A stretch of DNA of 64,000 nucleotides from Pseudomonadota bacterium (GCA_023423895.1 JAFAER010000142.1:1-64000); one strand, 5' to 3'; counted from the first letter of the stretch, positions 1-9,437 are shown. A program made the numbers and translations. Notes: generated by a model from the letters alone, not told the origin.

Positions 1-1
1 C

Positions 2-1483
2 CCCGAGATCGCGGCATGGACAGCGGCACGCATCGCCGACGCGCTCCACTATGCGCACGAGCTGGCGGACGAGGCGGGACGACCTCTCGCGCTCGTGCAT
101 CGTGACGTGAATCCCGCAAACGTCTTCGCGACGTTCCACGGCGAGGTGAAGCTCTTCGACTTCGGGCTCGCCAAGGTCACCGCGGGCGATGTGTCGGGGT
201 CGCAAATGCTCGCCGGCAAGCTCTCGTATCTGTCGCCGGAGCAGATCATGCAGATGCCGCTCGACCGCCGGAGCGACATCTTCTCGCTCGGGACGACGCT
301 CTGGGAGCTGTTGACGAGCCGACGCCTCTTCCGCCGCGACACGGACGTCGACACGGTTCGCGCTGTACAGCTCGGGCCGATCCCGGATCCTCGCACCGTT
401 GCGCCCGAGATCCCGGAGGAGCTCGCCCGCATCGCGCGGACGGCGCTCGAGCGCAACCGCGAGCATCGCTATCCGTCGGCCGCGCACCTCTCGCGCGAGC
501 TCGACACGTTCGTCCTGGCGCGCAGCTCCCCGGCGGACGTCATCGCGCGGCTCGCGAAGCTCGTCGACACGCTCTTTCCCGGCGAACAGAAGCGGCAGTC
601 GGGTTGGTTGAAGCCGGCGATCTCTTCGTCGAGCTCGCGATCGATGAACGCCGTCGCGACCACCCCGCGTCCCGGAAGCGTGTCCAGCGCGTCGCGACCG
701 GTGCCCCCCGGGCCGCGTCACGACAGCCGCGAGATGACGGCCGTGATGCCGAGCGCCCCGCCCGTACCGTCGTCGCGCGAGAGCCTTGGTCCGAACACTC
801 TCCCGGACGGCCTCGCCGCAGCGCCGACGCTGCGCGACGGGATCGCCTCCGTCGCGCCGTCCCAGCGTGCCGCCTCGAGCGGTCCGCGCGACGGCATCCC
901 GACGGGAAGCGTGTCTCCCGCGACCATGCGTGGAGCGCCCGTTCGTCCGGGCGCGGCCGGCCCGCCGTCATCGGTCACGGCACGCGATGGGATCCCCGCG
1001 GCACGTCCGCCCGTCTCCCCTCTTCGGCCAGGTCCGCCGTCCGGGACATCGTGGCCTGCGCAGAGACCCGGAGCGTCCGCGCCGCCGGCGCCACCTGCGC
1101 TACCCAGGAGATTCCCGACGCCACCGCCGGGCTCGCGCACCGAGACGCAGGTGATGCCGCCCGCGCCAGACTCGTCGCGCACGGAGATCCAGAGGTTCGC
1201 GCCGACCATCGAGACGCCGGCGGTGACCGGGACATCGGTGAGCACGCGACCGAACGCCGACGATCGCGACAGCACGCCGAGCATGAAGCCTGCGACGCCG
1301 ACGTTCTCGGCGGCGAACGCGGGACTCAAGCCGAAGCGGCCGCCGATCCCGCTCCCCTCGCGCGCGTCCCAGCCGCCGAAGGCGCCGAGCTCGCGAAAGG
1401 CCGTCGCCGAGCCGCCCGACAGCGAGCCGACGCAGGTCGACATGCAGCGTCCACGCGACCCACGCGACCCACGCAAACGCTGA
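2..1483 (+). CDS. Ser/Thr protein kinase, 5' end outside window
   Basis: The reading frame is already open at the window edge, so the N-lobe and glycine-rich loop lie upstream. The visible 493 residues begin in the C-lobe of a Hanks-type kinase. The catalytic loop reads HRDVNPAN (98-121), the magnesium-binding DFG is at 158-166, and an SPEQ motif follows in the activation segment. The fold ends near 510. The rest, about 320 residues, is low-complexity Pro/Ser/Ala/Arg sequence with recurring RDGIP-like and TETQ-like phrases and no membrane span. The catalytic residues are intact, so activity is likely. It is followed after 57 bp by an Hsp70-like gene, suggesting a joint signalling or chaperone operon. 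The substrate is unknown. Confidence 0.9.
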   Translation, partial: PEIAAWTAARIADALHYAHELADEAGRPLALVHRDVNPANVFATFHGEVKLFDFGLAKVTAGDVSGSQMLAGKLSYLSPEQIMQMPLDRRSDIFSLGTTLWELLTSRRLFRRDTDVDTVRAVQLGPIPDPRTVAPEIPEELARIARTALERNREHRYPSAAHLSRELDTFVLARSSPADVIARLAKLVDTLFPGEQKRQSGWLKPAISSSSSRSMNAVATTPRPGSVSSASRPVPPGPRHDSREMTAVMPSAPPVPSSRESLGPNTLPDGLAAAPTLRDGIASVAPSQRAASSGPRDGIPTGSVSPATMRGAPVRPGAAGPPSSVTARDGIPAARPPVSPLRPGPPSGTSWPAQRPGASAPPAPPALPRRFPTPPPGSRTETQVMPPAPDSSRTEIQRFAPTIETPAVTGTSVSTRPNADDRDSTPSMKPATPTFSAANAGLKPKRPPIPLPSRASQPPKAPSSRKAVAEPPDSEPTQVDMQRPRDPRDPRKR

Positions 1484-1540
1484 TCGGCAACAGGCCGACG
1501 CCTGCGTCCGGCGGGTCGTCGTGCTACCTCGAAGGGCCGG

Positions 1541-4087
1541 ATGACCGCACACTTCCTCGGCATCGATCTCGGCACGACGAACTCCGTGGCGGTCCTCGCG
1601 GACTCCGAAGGAAAGTCCAGCCCGGTTCGCACCGCCGACGGAGGGGCGCTACTACCGAGCGTCGTACGCATGGATGCGCGCGGCAACGTCACCGTCGGTG
1701 CGCGCGCACGCCGATTCCTCGACTCCGATCCCGAGAACACGCGTGGCGAGTTCAAGCGATTGATGGGGTCCGGCCGCGCGCTCTCGTTCCGTTCCGCGAA
1801 GACCGAGAAGACGCCAGAAGAGCTGTCGGCGCTCGTCCTCGGCGCGCTCCGCGGCCATGCCGAGCAAGCGCTCGGTCATGCTCCGAAGAGCGTCGTCGTC
1901 ACGGTGCCCGCGCTCTTCGAGCTGCCGCAGACGCGCGCGACGAGCGAGGCCACGCGGCTCGCCGGCTTCGAGCTCGTCGAGCACCTTCAGGAGCCGGTGG
2001 CCTCCGCGCTCACCGCCGGCTGGAAACGCGGTGAAGACCCGGCGCCTTGGCTCGTGTACGACCTCGGCGGCGGCACCTTCGACGTGTCGCTCCTCGAGAC
2101 GCGCGAGGGCGTTCTCCGCGTCGTCGGCCACGACGGCGACAACTTCCTCGGCGGGCGCGACATGGATGCGCGGCTCCTCGACCGCGTGCTCGAGGTCCTC
2201 GGCGAGACACATGGCCGCCCGTTCCGCCGTGTCGATCCGGCGCTCGGTCCTTTGATGCGGCGGCTTCGAGCGGCGTGCGAAGACGCGAAGATCGAGCTCG
2301 GCAGCGGGCGCGACGCGGCAGTGTCGCTCGCCGAGCCGCTCGTCGTGGAAGGCGAAGAGATCGTGGTCGACGTCCCCATCGACCGCGCCGAATTCGAAGC
2401 GCTCGTCTTGCCGATCGTCGATCGATCCATCGAGGTGTGTCTGCGTCTGATCGCCCGGCAGGGGCTCGCTCCAGGAGCGCTGGGACGCATCGTGCTCGTC
2501 GGCGGGCCGACGGTGATGACATGCCTCCGACGACGCCTCGAGGAACGGCTCGAGGTCGAGCTCGCGACGGACATTGATCCGATGACGGCGGTCGCCGAGG
2601 GCGCCGCGCTCTTCGCCGCGGAGCATGATCTCGCGACCATCGGCACGACGAAGGGCACGGCCGCCGCGCGTTCCGACGCAGCTCCCGGCTCTGCACGCGG
2701 GCAGGCAGTGGAGCTGTGGCTGCAGCACCCGAGCGTCTCCGGCGATCTGTACCCGTTCGTCGTCGGTCGGGTCCCCGCCGGCAAGCTCGCGAAAGTGAAA
2801 CTAGAGCGCGTGGACGGGAGCTTCACGAGCGCCGAGGAGAGCGTCGACGAGGACGGGTCGTTCGTCGTGCAGGTCGAGCTCCGGCCGCGCGCGCAGAGCA
2901 CGTTCCGGGTCGTCGGTCTCGACGCGAACGGCAAGGTCGTCGACCTCGAGCCGCGCGAGCTGTCGATCCGGCACGGGCTGTCGCTCGCCGATCCGCCGCT
3001 CTCGCGCACGATCGGAATCGCGCTCGCCGACGGCACCGTCGCCGTCTACTTCGAGCGCGGCGCGCCCCTGCCCTCGCGCAAGACGTTCCGGCTCCGGACG
3101 TCTCTCACCGTGCACCCGGGACAGAAGGCGAGCGCGATCAGCGTCCCGATCGTGCAGGGCGAGGTCGAGCTCGCGCACCTCTGCCGCCTCGTCGGCACGA
3201 TCGAGGTCCGTCCCGACTCGCTGACGAGCGCGCTGCCCGCGGGAGCGCCGATCGACGTGGTGCTCGAGCTCGACCGCGGCGGTCGACTCTCCGCGACCGC
3301 ACACCTGCCCGATCGCGGCGTGTCTTTCCCCGGCGCCCTCGTGCTCGTGTCCCCGAACGCGCCGATCGACGTCCTCGAGGCGCAGCTCGATCGGCTGCAG
3401 GCGAAGACCGAGTCGCTCTATGCCAGTGCCCTCGCCGACGGGAGCGCGACAAGCGGGACCAGCGGGACCAGCGCCGACGGACGCCCGGCGAGCAAGCTCG
3501 AAGAAGGCTCGGTCCGCCGAAAGCTCGTGGCCGTCGACGCCCTCCTCGACGACGCACGGCGCGAAGTGGAAGCCGCGCGCGGCGCGGATCCGGATGCCCT
3601 CGAGAAACTGCGGCGGCTGCTCATCGAGGCGGACGGCATGCTCGCCGATGCCGAGGCACTCCGCGCGTGGCCGGAGCTGGAGGGCGAGGCACTCCAGATC
3701 GTCAGCTTCGCAGTGAGCTGGGTGTCGCGTCTCGGCAGCGACATGGAGCGGCGCACGCTCGACGAAGCGATCCGCAGCCTCGAGCGCGCGCGGGCGGTCC
3801 GCAACGCGAGCGAATTCGGCAAACGGATGCGCACCGTCGAACGGCTGGGGGAAGCCGCCTGCATGCGCGATCCCGACGTGGTCGCGCAGCAGCTCCGATA
3901 CGCCGCCGGTCGCCTCGGAGAGATGCGCGATCCGCGTGCTGCCCGGCAGCTCATCGCGAAGGGTGAAGCGGCGCTTTCTCGGTCGGACGTCGACGAGGCG
4001 CGAAAGGCGACCTACGGGCTGTGGGACCTCCTTCCGCCGGAGGAGCGCGTCCGCGCGAAGGCGCATGGCTCGGGCGTGGAGCGCTGA
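1541..4087 (+). CDS. Hsp70-family (DnaK-like) ATPase with divergent C-terminus
   Basis: An 848-residue protein with an Hsp70 nucleotide-binding domain at residues 1 to about 370. Phosphate-1 motif GIDLGTTNSV is at residues 7-16, phosphate-2 motif YDLGGGTFDV starts at residue 173, and an adenosine-site VGGP lies near 320. The canonical VGGSTR is altered to VGGPTV. The C-terminal half is longer than in DnaK (about 640 aa) and unlike it: a beta-rich stretch to about 600, a Ser/Gly/Thr linker near 635-645, then a long charged helical region. The EEVD-like tail of housekeeping DnaK is absent. It lies between a kinase and a J-like mini-gene. I infer a specialised chaperone-like ATPase rather than the housekeeping DnaK. 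Confidence 0.9.
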   Translation: MTAHFLGIDLGTTNSVAVLADSEGKSSPVRTADGGALLPSVVRMDARGNVTVGARARRFLDSDPENTRGEFKRLMGSGRALSFRSAKTEKTPEELSALVLGALRGHAEQALGHAPKSVVVTVPALFELPQTRATSEATRLAGFELVEHLQEPVASALTAGWKRGEDPAPWLVYDLGGGTFDVSLLETREGVLRVVGHDGDNFLGGRDMDARLLDRVLEVLGETHGRPFRRVDPALGPLMRRLRAACEDAKIELGSGRDAAVSLAEPLVVEGEEIVVDVPIDRAEFEALVLPIVDRSIEVCLRLIARQGLAPGALGRIVLVGGPTVMTCLRRRLEERLEVELATDIDPMTAVAEGAALFAAEHDLATIGTTKGTAAARSDAAPGSARGQAVELWLQHPSVSGDLYPFVVGRVPAGKLAKVKLERVDGSFTSAEESVDEDGSFVVQVELRPRAQSTFRVVGLDANGKVVDLEPRELSIRHGLSLADPPLSRTIGIALADGTVAVYFERGAPLPSRKTFRLRTSLTVHPGQKASAISVPIVQGEVELAHLCRLVGTIEVRPDSLTSALPAGAPIDVVLELDRGGRLSATAHLPDRGVSFPGALVLVSPNAPIDVLEAQLDRLQAKTESLYASALADGSATSGTSGTSADGRPASKLEEGSVRRKLVAVDALLDDARREVEAARGADPDALEKLRRLLIEADGMLADAEALRAWPELEGEALQIVSFAVSWVSRLGSDMERRTLDEAIRSLERARAVRNASEFGKRMRTVERLGEAACMRDPDVVAQQLRYAAGRLGEMRDPRAARQLIAKGEAALSRSDVDEARKATYGLWDLLPPEERVRAKAHGSGVER

Positions 4088-4103
4088 GGGGAGGAACACC
4101 GGA

Positions 4104-4442
4104 ATGAACCCGAAGAGCCCGTTCTACGTCCTCGAGCTCGGCCCGGATGCCTCGCCGGGCGAGATCGAGCGACAGGGGCGCAAGCTGCTCGGCCTGTTCG
4201 AGGTCGGCGCAAAGAAGGCATCCGCGTACGCGTGCCCGCTCGGCACGTTCCCTCGCGACGAGACGATGGTGCGCGAAGCGATGGCGGCTCTCCGCGATCC
4301 TCGTCACCGCACGAAGGAAGCTTGTCTCGTGAGCCTTCTCCCTGTCGCGGCGCACGCCGCAGGAGCCGATGCCTCCAATCCGCACGAGATGGACGCGCCC
4401 GTCCCGGACGCGTTCCTCGCGGGCGGCTATCGCGGGCTCTGA
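4104..4442 (+). CDS. small J-domain-like protein lacking HPD
   Basis: A 112-residue protein. The ATG at 4104 follows a strong GGGGAGGA ribosome binding site (4088-4095) and lies 16 bp after the Hsp70-like stop. The start SPFYVLELGPDAS resembles helix I and the following turn of a J domain (FYxVLGVxxxAS). The HPD tripeptide that stimulates Hsp70 ATPase is missing. The next 50 residues (REAMAALRDPRHR) resemble the helix III/IV part, in which a chunk of residues is assigned to a count of rows. Adjacency to the Hsp70-like gene suggests a partner or a degenerate J protein. The family call rests on a short match and on context. Confidence 0.65.
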   Translation: MNPKSPFYVLELGPDASPGEIERQGRKLLGLFEVGAKKASAYACPLGTFPRDETMVREAMAALRDPRHRTKEACLVSLLPVAAHAAGADASNPHEMDAPVPDAFLAGGYRGL

Positions 4443-4451
4443 CGGACCGAC

Positions 4452-5960
4452 ATGAGCGCCGGCGTCATCATCATCGCCGTCATGTTGTTGCGTGCGCTCA
4501 TCGCGCACCAGCGGTCGCGCAACGGCGGAGTGTCGTCACCCAGCCGTGCGAAGACCGGGCGGGCATGGCTCTGGTTACTGCTGGTCGTCGGCTGGATCGG
4601 CTTCATCGTCTACACCCTGGCGACGACGCTCGACGACGCTCGCCCCGTTTCCATCGCGCTCGCGTGGAAGCTCGCCGTGATCGCCACGGGCGCGAGCCTC
4701 TTCTTCTTCGCCTGGCCCATCCTCCATGCGCTGACGCGGCTCGGCCGACCGAAGCTCGTCTACCGGCTCGCTCATGTGGCCCTCCTCTTCCCCAGCACCG
4801 GCGAGACGTACTCCGGCGGATGCCTTCTCGCGCTCCTCGCGCTCGCTCGCCGTGGCGACGTAACCGCGGAGGAGCGTGCCTGGGTGAAGGAGCGCCTGCT
4901 GAAGGAGCAACGTCACCTCGGAACGTATGCCACAGCATGTGCGCTGCACCTCTGGCTCGAGGCCCGCGCCGCGCGCGACGACGGCCGGCTCGCCGAGGCG
5001 CAGGACCTGACGCACCGCGGGCGCATCGTGCTCGGCACCGTGACGTATGCATCGGACCTCGGGGTCCCCCGCCCCGTCCGCAAAGTCGTCTTCGAGCTGC
5101 TGGGGCTCGACGATGCCCGCCTCGGCCGATGGGGGACGCTCGAGATCGCGCCAGAGAAGGCGCTCAGTCCGCTCTCGCGTGCGCTCCGCGCATGGACACG
5201 CGAGCGCATGATGAAGAAGCCCGCGGAGCCGAAGGCCGCCCGACTGCGGCGCCGCCTCGACTCGCCGTTGATCGAGAAGCTCTACGCTCGCGACGAAGCG
5301 CTGCCCTCTGGAGAGAACGCAAAGGAGATGTTGGCGCGCGCGCAGCGCGACTTCCAGGTGCTCGCAGGCGGCGGAGCGATCGGGCCTCGCAACATACTGA
5401 ACCTGCTCGTTCGGTTCGACCTGCTGATGCACCCGGAGTTTCCGGAGACCCTTCTTCCGGAGGCGATCCGCTCGGACGAGGAGCTCGTCGCAAGCATCCA
5501 CGAGGACGTCGCCGCGGCGCTCACCGAGCCGATCCTCCGCGAGGGAGCTCCGCTGTTCGCGATGAATCAATACGGCCCCGTCTCGGCGCGCGTCTACCAG
5601 CGCGTCGAGGCCGCCCTCCTCGGCGAGATGGATCGGATGCTCCGCACCTTCGACGAGCGAACGAAGGCCGGGCTCCGCGGCTACGGCCCGTTCGACGAGT
5701 GGCTCGAGGCCTCGCAGCTTCGGTCGATCTACCGTCGCATCGAGATGGCGCTCGGTCCCGAGGCCGTCGCGAGCGTGTATCCGTACTTCGCATACACCTA
5801 CGGCAACCTCGGCGTGATGTTCGCCGAGACCGAACCGCGGATGCGCCCGCTCGCGCATGCGATCTTCAAGTGCCTCTCGGGCGAGGCCGCCCGCTTCGAG
5901 GACCAGGAGAACATCAAGCAGCAAGCCCACAACCTGAAGGTGACGGCAGGGGCCGATTGA
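4452..5960 (+). CDS. membrane-anchored hypothetical protein
   Basis: A 502-residue protein starting 9 bp after the J-like gene, so almost certainly co-transcribed with it. Three hydrophobic segments lie near the N-terminus: residues 3-17, about 37-56 and about 69-92. They are followed by roughly 400 soluble, mostly helical residues rich in Arg, Glu and Leu. No enzymatic motif was recognised. The topology suggests a membrane anchor with a large cytoplasmic helical domain, possibly working with the Hsp70/J-like pair. That link is inferred only from gene order. Coding bias matches its neighbours. Confidence 0.8.
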   Translation: MSAGVIIIAVMLLRALIAHQRSRNGGVSSPSRAKTGRAWLWLLLVVGWIGFIVYTLATTLDDARPVSIALAWKLAVIATGASLFFFAWPILHALTRLGRPKLVYRLAHVALLFPSTGETYSGGCLLALLALARRGDVTAEERAWVKERLLKEQRHLGTYATACALHLWLEARAARDDGRLAEAQDLTHRGRIVLGTVTYASDLGVPRPVRKVVFELLGLDDARLGRWGTLEIAPEKALSPLSRALRAWTRERMMKKPAEPKAARLRRRLDSPLIEKLYARDEALPSGENAKEMLARAQRDFQVLAGGGAIGPRNILNLLVRFDLLMHPEFPETLLPEAIRSDEELVASIHEDVAAALTEPILREGAPLFAMNQYGPVSARVYQRVEAALLGEMDRMLRTFDERTKAGLRGYGPFDEWLEASQLRSIYRRIEMALGPEAVASVYPYFAYTYGNLGVMFAETEPRMRPLAHAIFKCLSGEAARFEDQENIKQQAHNLKVTAGAD

Positions 5961-6035
5961 GCCTGAAGGCGTGTGGGTCTGGAAGCCGGCGCGCGGGCGC
6001 GTTAGGAGAGCGTCCTCTTCGGAGGAACATTCCCA

Positions 6036-6563
6036 ATGACCACAAGCACGGTCACCGCCTACGAGCTCACGGTTCCCCACTTCGACAAGTCGCTGCAGAA
6101 CCTGGAGCGCTGGATCGACAAGACGCTCGCGTTCGCCGAGCAGAAGAAGTTCGACGCGAACACGCTCTTCACTGCTCGCCTCGCCCCTGACCAGATCCCG
6201 CTCGGCCGCCAGGTGATGATCATCTGCGACAACGCGAAGTTCGTCTGCGCGCGCGCCGCCGGAAAGCAGGCCCCTTCGCACCCCGACACCGAGCAGACCT
6301 GGGACGAGCTCCGCACGCGCATCCGGAGCGTTCGCGAGTACGTGAACGGGTTCAAGCCCGAGGACTTCGACGGCATCGAAGACCGTACGGTCTCGCTCCC
6401 GTGGGTGCCGGGCAAGGTGATCGCCACGAAGGACTACCTCCTCCAGTTCGGCATCCCGAACTTCGGCTTCCACCTCGTCACCGCGTATTCGATCCTCCGC
6501 CACAACGGCGTCGACCTCGGCAAGGTCGACTTCATCGGCGGCCTGCCCTTCCGCGACGCCTGA
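6036..6563 (+). CDS. DUF1993 family protein
   Basis: A 175-residue protein with a clear GGAGGA ribosome binding site at 6021-6026. It matches the DUF1993 family over its full length. It begins with a helix around VPHFDKSLQNLERWIDK and ends with a helix containing FGFHLVTAYSILRHNGVDLG, which is typical of the family. DUF1993 proteins resemble DinB-type four-helix bundles, and their activity is unknown. The stop overlaps the next start (TGATG at 6561-6565), so it is translationally coupled to the HD-domain gene. Confidence 0.9.
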   Translation: MTTSTVTAYELTVPHFDKSLQNLERWIDKTLAFAEQKKFDANTLFTARLAPDQIPLGRQVMIICDNAKFVCARAAGKQAPSHPDTEQTWDELRTRIRSVREYVNGFKPEDFDGIEDRTVSLPWVPGKVIATKDYLLQFGIPNFGFHLVTAYSILRHNGVDLGKVDFIGGLPFRDA

Positions 6564-7147
6564 TGTCCGACGCTGAACGAACTTCGAACGCACTCGAGGC
6601 GATCGAGCTCGTCCAGTTCTTCGACCGCCTCGCAGCACTGCCCCGAACGGGGTGGCTGCTGCGGGGGGTCGTCGATCCGGAGAGCATCGCGGAGCACTCG
6701 TTCGGCGTCTGCCTCGTCGCGATGCTCCTCGTCGACGACCTCCGCGCAGGCGGAACGACGGTCGACGGAGAGCGCGTCCTCCGCATGGCGCTCGTCCACG
6801 ACGCCGCCGAAGCGTTCACCGGCGACATCCCGATGCCGGCGAAGACGGACAAGCTCGACGTGGCGCTCGAGGAGGCCGAGGCCCTCCTGCTCTCGAACGT
6901 GCTGCCGAAGGCGCAGCTCGAGCTCTGGGCCGAAGCGGAGGCCGGCAAGACGCTCGAGGCGCGGATCGTGAAGGCCGCCGACAAGGTCCAGATGTTGATC
7001 AAAGCGCTCACCTACGAGCAGCAGCGCCGTGGTCGCCTCGACGAGTTCTGGCAGAGCACGAAGAACCGGCGGCACATGGACCTCGACTTCGCGCGCGAGC
7101 TCTTCGCAGAGCTCGAACGCCTTGCCGACATCGAGCGTCGACGTTGA
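6563..7147 (+). CDS. HD-domain 5'-nucleotidase (HDDC2/YfbR-like)
   Basis: A 194-residue HD-superfamily metal-dependent phosphohydrolase. The first ligand histidine is in AEHSFGV and the HD pair in LVHDAAEAFTGDIP. The last Asp is in IVKAADKVQML. The order and spacing are those of the HDDC2/YfbR branch, which removes the 5' phosphate from deoxynucleoside monophosphates. The ATG at 6563 overlaps the upstream stop. Its own stop overlaps the TTG proposed for the downstream methyltransferase. Substrate specificity cannot be read from sequence. Confidence 0.9.
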   Translation: MSDAERTSNALEAIELVQFFDRLAALPRTGWLLRGVVDPESIAEHSFGVCLVAMLLVDDLRAGGTTVDGERVLRMALVHDAAEAFTGDIPMPAKTDKLDVALEEAEALLLSNVLPKAQLELWAEAEAGKTLEARIVKAADKVQMLIKALTYEQQRRGRLDEFWQSTKNRRHMDLDFARELFAELERLADIERRR

Positions 7148-7962
7148 AGCCCCGCCCGCGTCCAGGCTCTCGTCCGCATCATCATGGACCGCCCCCTCGG
7201 AGCGAGGCCGCGCGCCCGCCGCAGCAGGCCGCCCGCGCCGATGTCGAGCGCATCCACGGCTTCCGCGCCGGCCTGGCGGTGCTTGCCACGCGTCCGGCAG
7301 ACGTCCTCCGCGTGGCCTGCCTCGATGAGGTCGTCGACGAGGTCGAGCAGACGCTCGGAGCGCACGCAGACGAGGTGAAGATCGGCGTGCTCTCGGAGCG
7401 CGACATCGAGAAGCTCGCCCACTCGAACCAGCACGAAGGGCTCGTGCTCGAAGCGCGCGCGCGCCACTGGGCGAATCCCCAGGAGCTCGGCGACCTGCTC
7501 ACGAACAAGCAGGGCGTCGCCATCGCGCTCGACCGCGTACGGAACTCGTACAACATCGGCGCGGTGCTCCGCACGGCGGCGTTCTTCGGGATCGACGCGG
7601 TCCTTCTCGGCGCGCCTGCGCCGCACCCCGGGCTCGATCCGAACGCGGTGCGCGTCGCCGAAGGTGGCGTCGAACACGTGATGATGGCGCGGACGACCGA
7701 CCTCGCGGACACGCTCTCGCGTCTCCGAGCGCGCGAAGTGAAGGTCTTCGGAGCAGATGGCCACGCCGATGCCGATGCGCTCGGCTACGACTTCGGCAGG
7801 CCGGCCATCCTCGTGATGGGCAACGAGCGCGAGGGGCTCGGCCCCCGCGTACGCGCCCAGTGCGATGCGATCGTCGCCGTTCGCGGAACGGGTGCGATCG
7901 AGTCGCTGAACGTCGGTGTCGCCGCCGGGGTCTTGATCGCGCAGCTCGCCAGCCGGCGCTGA
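7144..7962 (+). CDS. SpoU/TrmH-family RNA 2'-O-methyltransferase
   Basis: A 272-residue SPOUT methyltransferase with all three SpoU motifs. Motif 1 is RNSYNIGAVLRTA, with the conserved N and R. Motif 2 is ILVMGNEREGLG and motif 3 is IESLNVGVAAGVLI. These build the trefoil knot that binds S-adenosylmethionine. A region of about 100 residues precedes the catalytic domain and may bind RNA. The start is uncertain: TTG at 7144 overlaps the previous TGA (TTGA), and the first 30 residues are Pro/Arg/His-rich. Whether tRNA or rRNA is the target cannot be decided. Confidence 0.9.
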   Translation: MKPRPRPGSRPHHHGPPPRSEAARPPQQAARADVERIHGFRAGLAVLATRPADVLRVACLDEVVDEVEQTLGAHADEVKIGVLSERDIEKLAHSNQHEGLVLEARARHWANPQELGDLLTNKQGVAIALDRVRNSYNIGAVLRTAAFFGIDAVLLGAPAPHPGLDPNAVRVAEGGVEHVMMARTTDLADTLSRLRAREVKVFGADGHADADALGYDFGRPAILVMGNEREGLGPRVRAQCDAIVAVRGTGAIESLNVGVAAGVLIAQLASRR

Positions 7963-8009
7963 GCGGCTCGTGTCCGGGCGCCCCGCCGGCGTCGTGCTAC
8001 CCTCGCGCC

Positions 8010-8318
8010 ATGGATCCCAAGGTCGCCAAGTGCCTGCTCGTCTCGAAGGTCCTCGTGGCCGACGGCATCATGACGGAGAACGAGCGTATCTTCCTCGACA
8101 AGATGATGAAGGTGCTCGGGCTCGACGACGGCGAGCGACGAAGGGTGCTCGATCTCGAAGGATGGGATCAGGCCGAGCCGATCGTCGCGAAGCTGCCGGA
8201 GAGCGAGAAGCGTGAGTTCGTGTCGACGCTCGCCTCTGCATCGTCCGCCGACGGCCGCCTCTCCCCTCTCGAGGCGGCAACCGTGAAGCGAATCACCGCG
8301 GCGCTCGGGGTCGAGTGA
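8010..8318 (+). CDS. TerB-like small protein
   Basis: A 102-residue all-helical acidic protein from an ATG 47 bp after the methyltransferase gene. It has the paired helices of the TerB-like (DUF533/tellurite-resistance) fold: VLVADGIMTENERIFLDK, and later ASSADGRLSPLEAATVKRI. The repeated ADGxxxxxE loop suits metal binding, as proposed for TerB. No other ter gene is nearby, so the tellurite name should not be taken literally. The last 26 bp overlap the convergent lipoprotein gene. Confidence 0.75.
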   Translation: MDPKVAKCLLVSKVLVADGIMTENERIFLDKMMKVLGLDDGERRRVLDLEGWDQAEPIVAKLPESEKREFVSTLASASSADGRLSPLEAATVKRITAALGVE

Positions 8319-9357
8319 CGAAGTCGCCGCTCGGGCGGAGATCGACCTCGACGCCCGAAGGCAACGTCACGCGCACGCCCGGGCTCGTCGGCGCGAGCTT
8401 CACGCGCTCAGCGGAGGCAGGCACCTTCGGGAGCTGACCGAGGTCCACGGGCGCCTTCCAGATCGGATTGCCGCGCGTGTCGTACCGGAACGCGAGCGCA
8501 TGGAACGGCGAGCCTTCTGCCGCGGACGGCTGCGCGAGCTGCACGAGCACGAACGATTCCTCGGTGTCGGCAGCGATGTTCGGGGCGGCAATGGCTCCGG
8601 CCCGCGATCGGACGCCGAGGTCGAGCCCGTCTCCCCACGTCGGCGCGCCGCTCTCCTTGACGAGCCGCGCGCGCGTCACGCCGGCCCGTGCCGTGACGAT
8701 CAGCCATCCCTGACGCGGCCAGTACAGGAGCGAGAGCGCATCGCACGACTCGATCCCCGACAGCGCCTGGAAGTCGGCAAATGGCGATCCGTCGTCGTCC
8801 CAGAGACGAAGCGCAACGACGCTCGTCGGCGGATCGCAGGCCGCGAGCGCGACACGACCGAGCGGGGCGGCGGCGATCGCGATCGGCCCGACCGGCGCCA
8901 TGATGCCGGCAACGGGATGTTCCTTCGACCACAGCACCGAGCCCGCGTCGTCGACGACGATCGCGTAGGGCCGAGCCTCGCTCGTCGGCTTGCCCGACGG
9001 GGCGACGAGCAGCGCTCGCCGGCCCGCTGCCGTGAGCTCGGCCGTCTGCACGTCGAACGGCCCTGACGCCCCCGCGAAGTGCTTGTCGAGCAGCGCCTGC
9101 GCATCCTTCGAAGAAGAAATGGCAGGTTCGTCCGAGAGCTTTGCGACGCGCACGCGCCGCGCCTCGGTCGGAGTGACGCCCGTGAGCGTGAAGCCACCGT
9201 CCGGCACGCTCACGCTCGGCATCGGCGCAGGCGCTGCGTCGAGCGCAGGCGCGCTGAGCGCGACGTCCGCGGCAGCGTCCGCCGACGGCGCGCCGTCTTT
9301 CCGGGAGCATGCCGCGAGGAGGGAAACGGCGAGGGTGATGAACGGTGTCCGAGCCAC
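8293..9357 (-). CDS. lipoprotein of unknown function
   Basis: A 354-residue protein with a GTG start. A short signal peptide ends in lipobox LLAAC (Cys17), followed by an Ala/Asp/Pro-rich linker to about residue 50. The remainder is predicted beta-rich, with recurring G/A-L-W-type strands (VLWSKEHPVAG, VVALRLWDDDGSP) that suggest a propeller-like fold. No catalytic motif was recognised. It is the last gene of a minus-strand run starting at the ABC transporter and lies 80 bp after the Spy/CpxP-like gene. It is probably an envelope protein. Confidence 0.8.
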   Translation of the reverse strand: MARTPFITLAVSLLAACSRKDGAPSADAAADVALSAPALDAAPAPMPSVSVPDGGFTLTGVTPTEARRVRVAKLSDEPAISSSKDAQALLDKHFAGASGPFDVQTAELTAAGRRALLVAPSGKPTSEARPYAIVVDDAGSVLWSKEHPVAGIMAPVGPIAIAAAPLGRVALAACDPPTSVVALRLWDDDGSPFADFQALSGIESCDALSLLYWPRQGWLIVTARAGVTRARLVKESGAPTWGDGLDLGVRSRAGAIAAPNIAADTEESFVLVQLAQPSAAEGSPFHALAFRYDTRGNPIWKAPVDLGQLPKVPASAERVKLAPTSPGVRVTLPSGVEVDLRPSGDFVTRPRAPR

Positions 9358-9437
9358 GGGCCGTCAGCATAGCGCGCGATGCCTCGAGCTCGCGCTTCCT
9401 CGGTCGGCGGCTGCGCTTCCGAGAGCCCGCACGGCGG

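Noticed and set aside
604..2034. A 476-codon plus-strand frame overlapping the kinase tail and the Hsp70-like start.
   Set aside because: Arg/Ala/Pro-rich translation without motifs; the Hsp70-like frame is clearly the coding one in the overlap.
8010..8318. A tellurite-resistance operon, because of two TerB-like proteins (also 11327-11770).
   Set aside because: Neither is accompanied by TerC, TerD or TerZ-like genes; TerB-like folds occur in many unrelated contexts.
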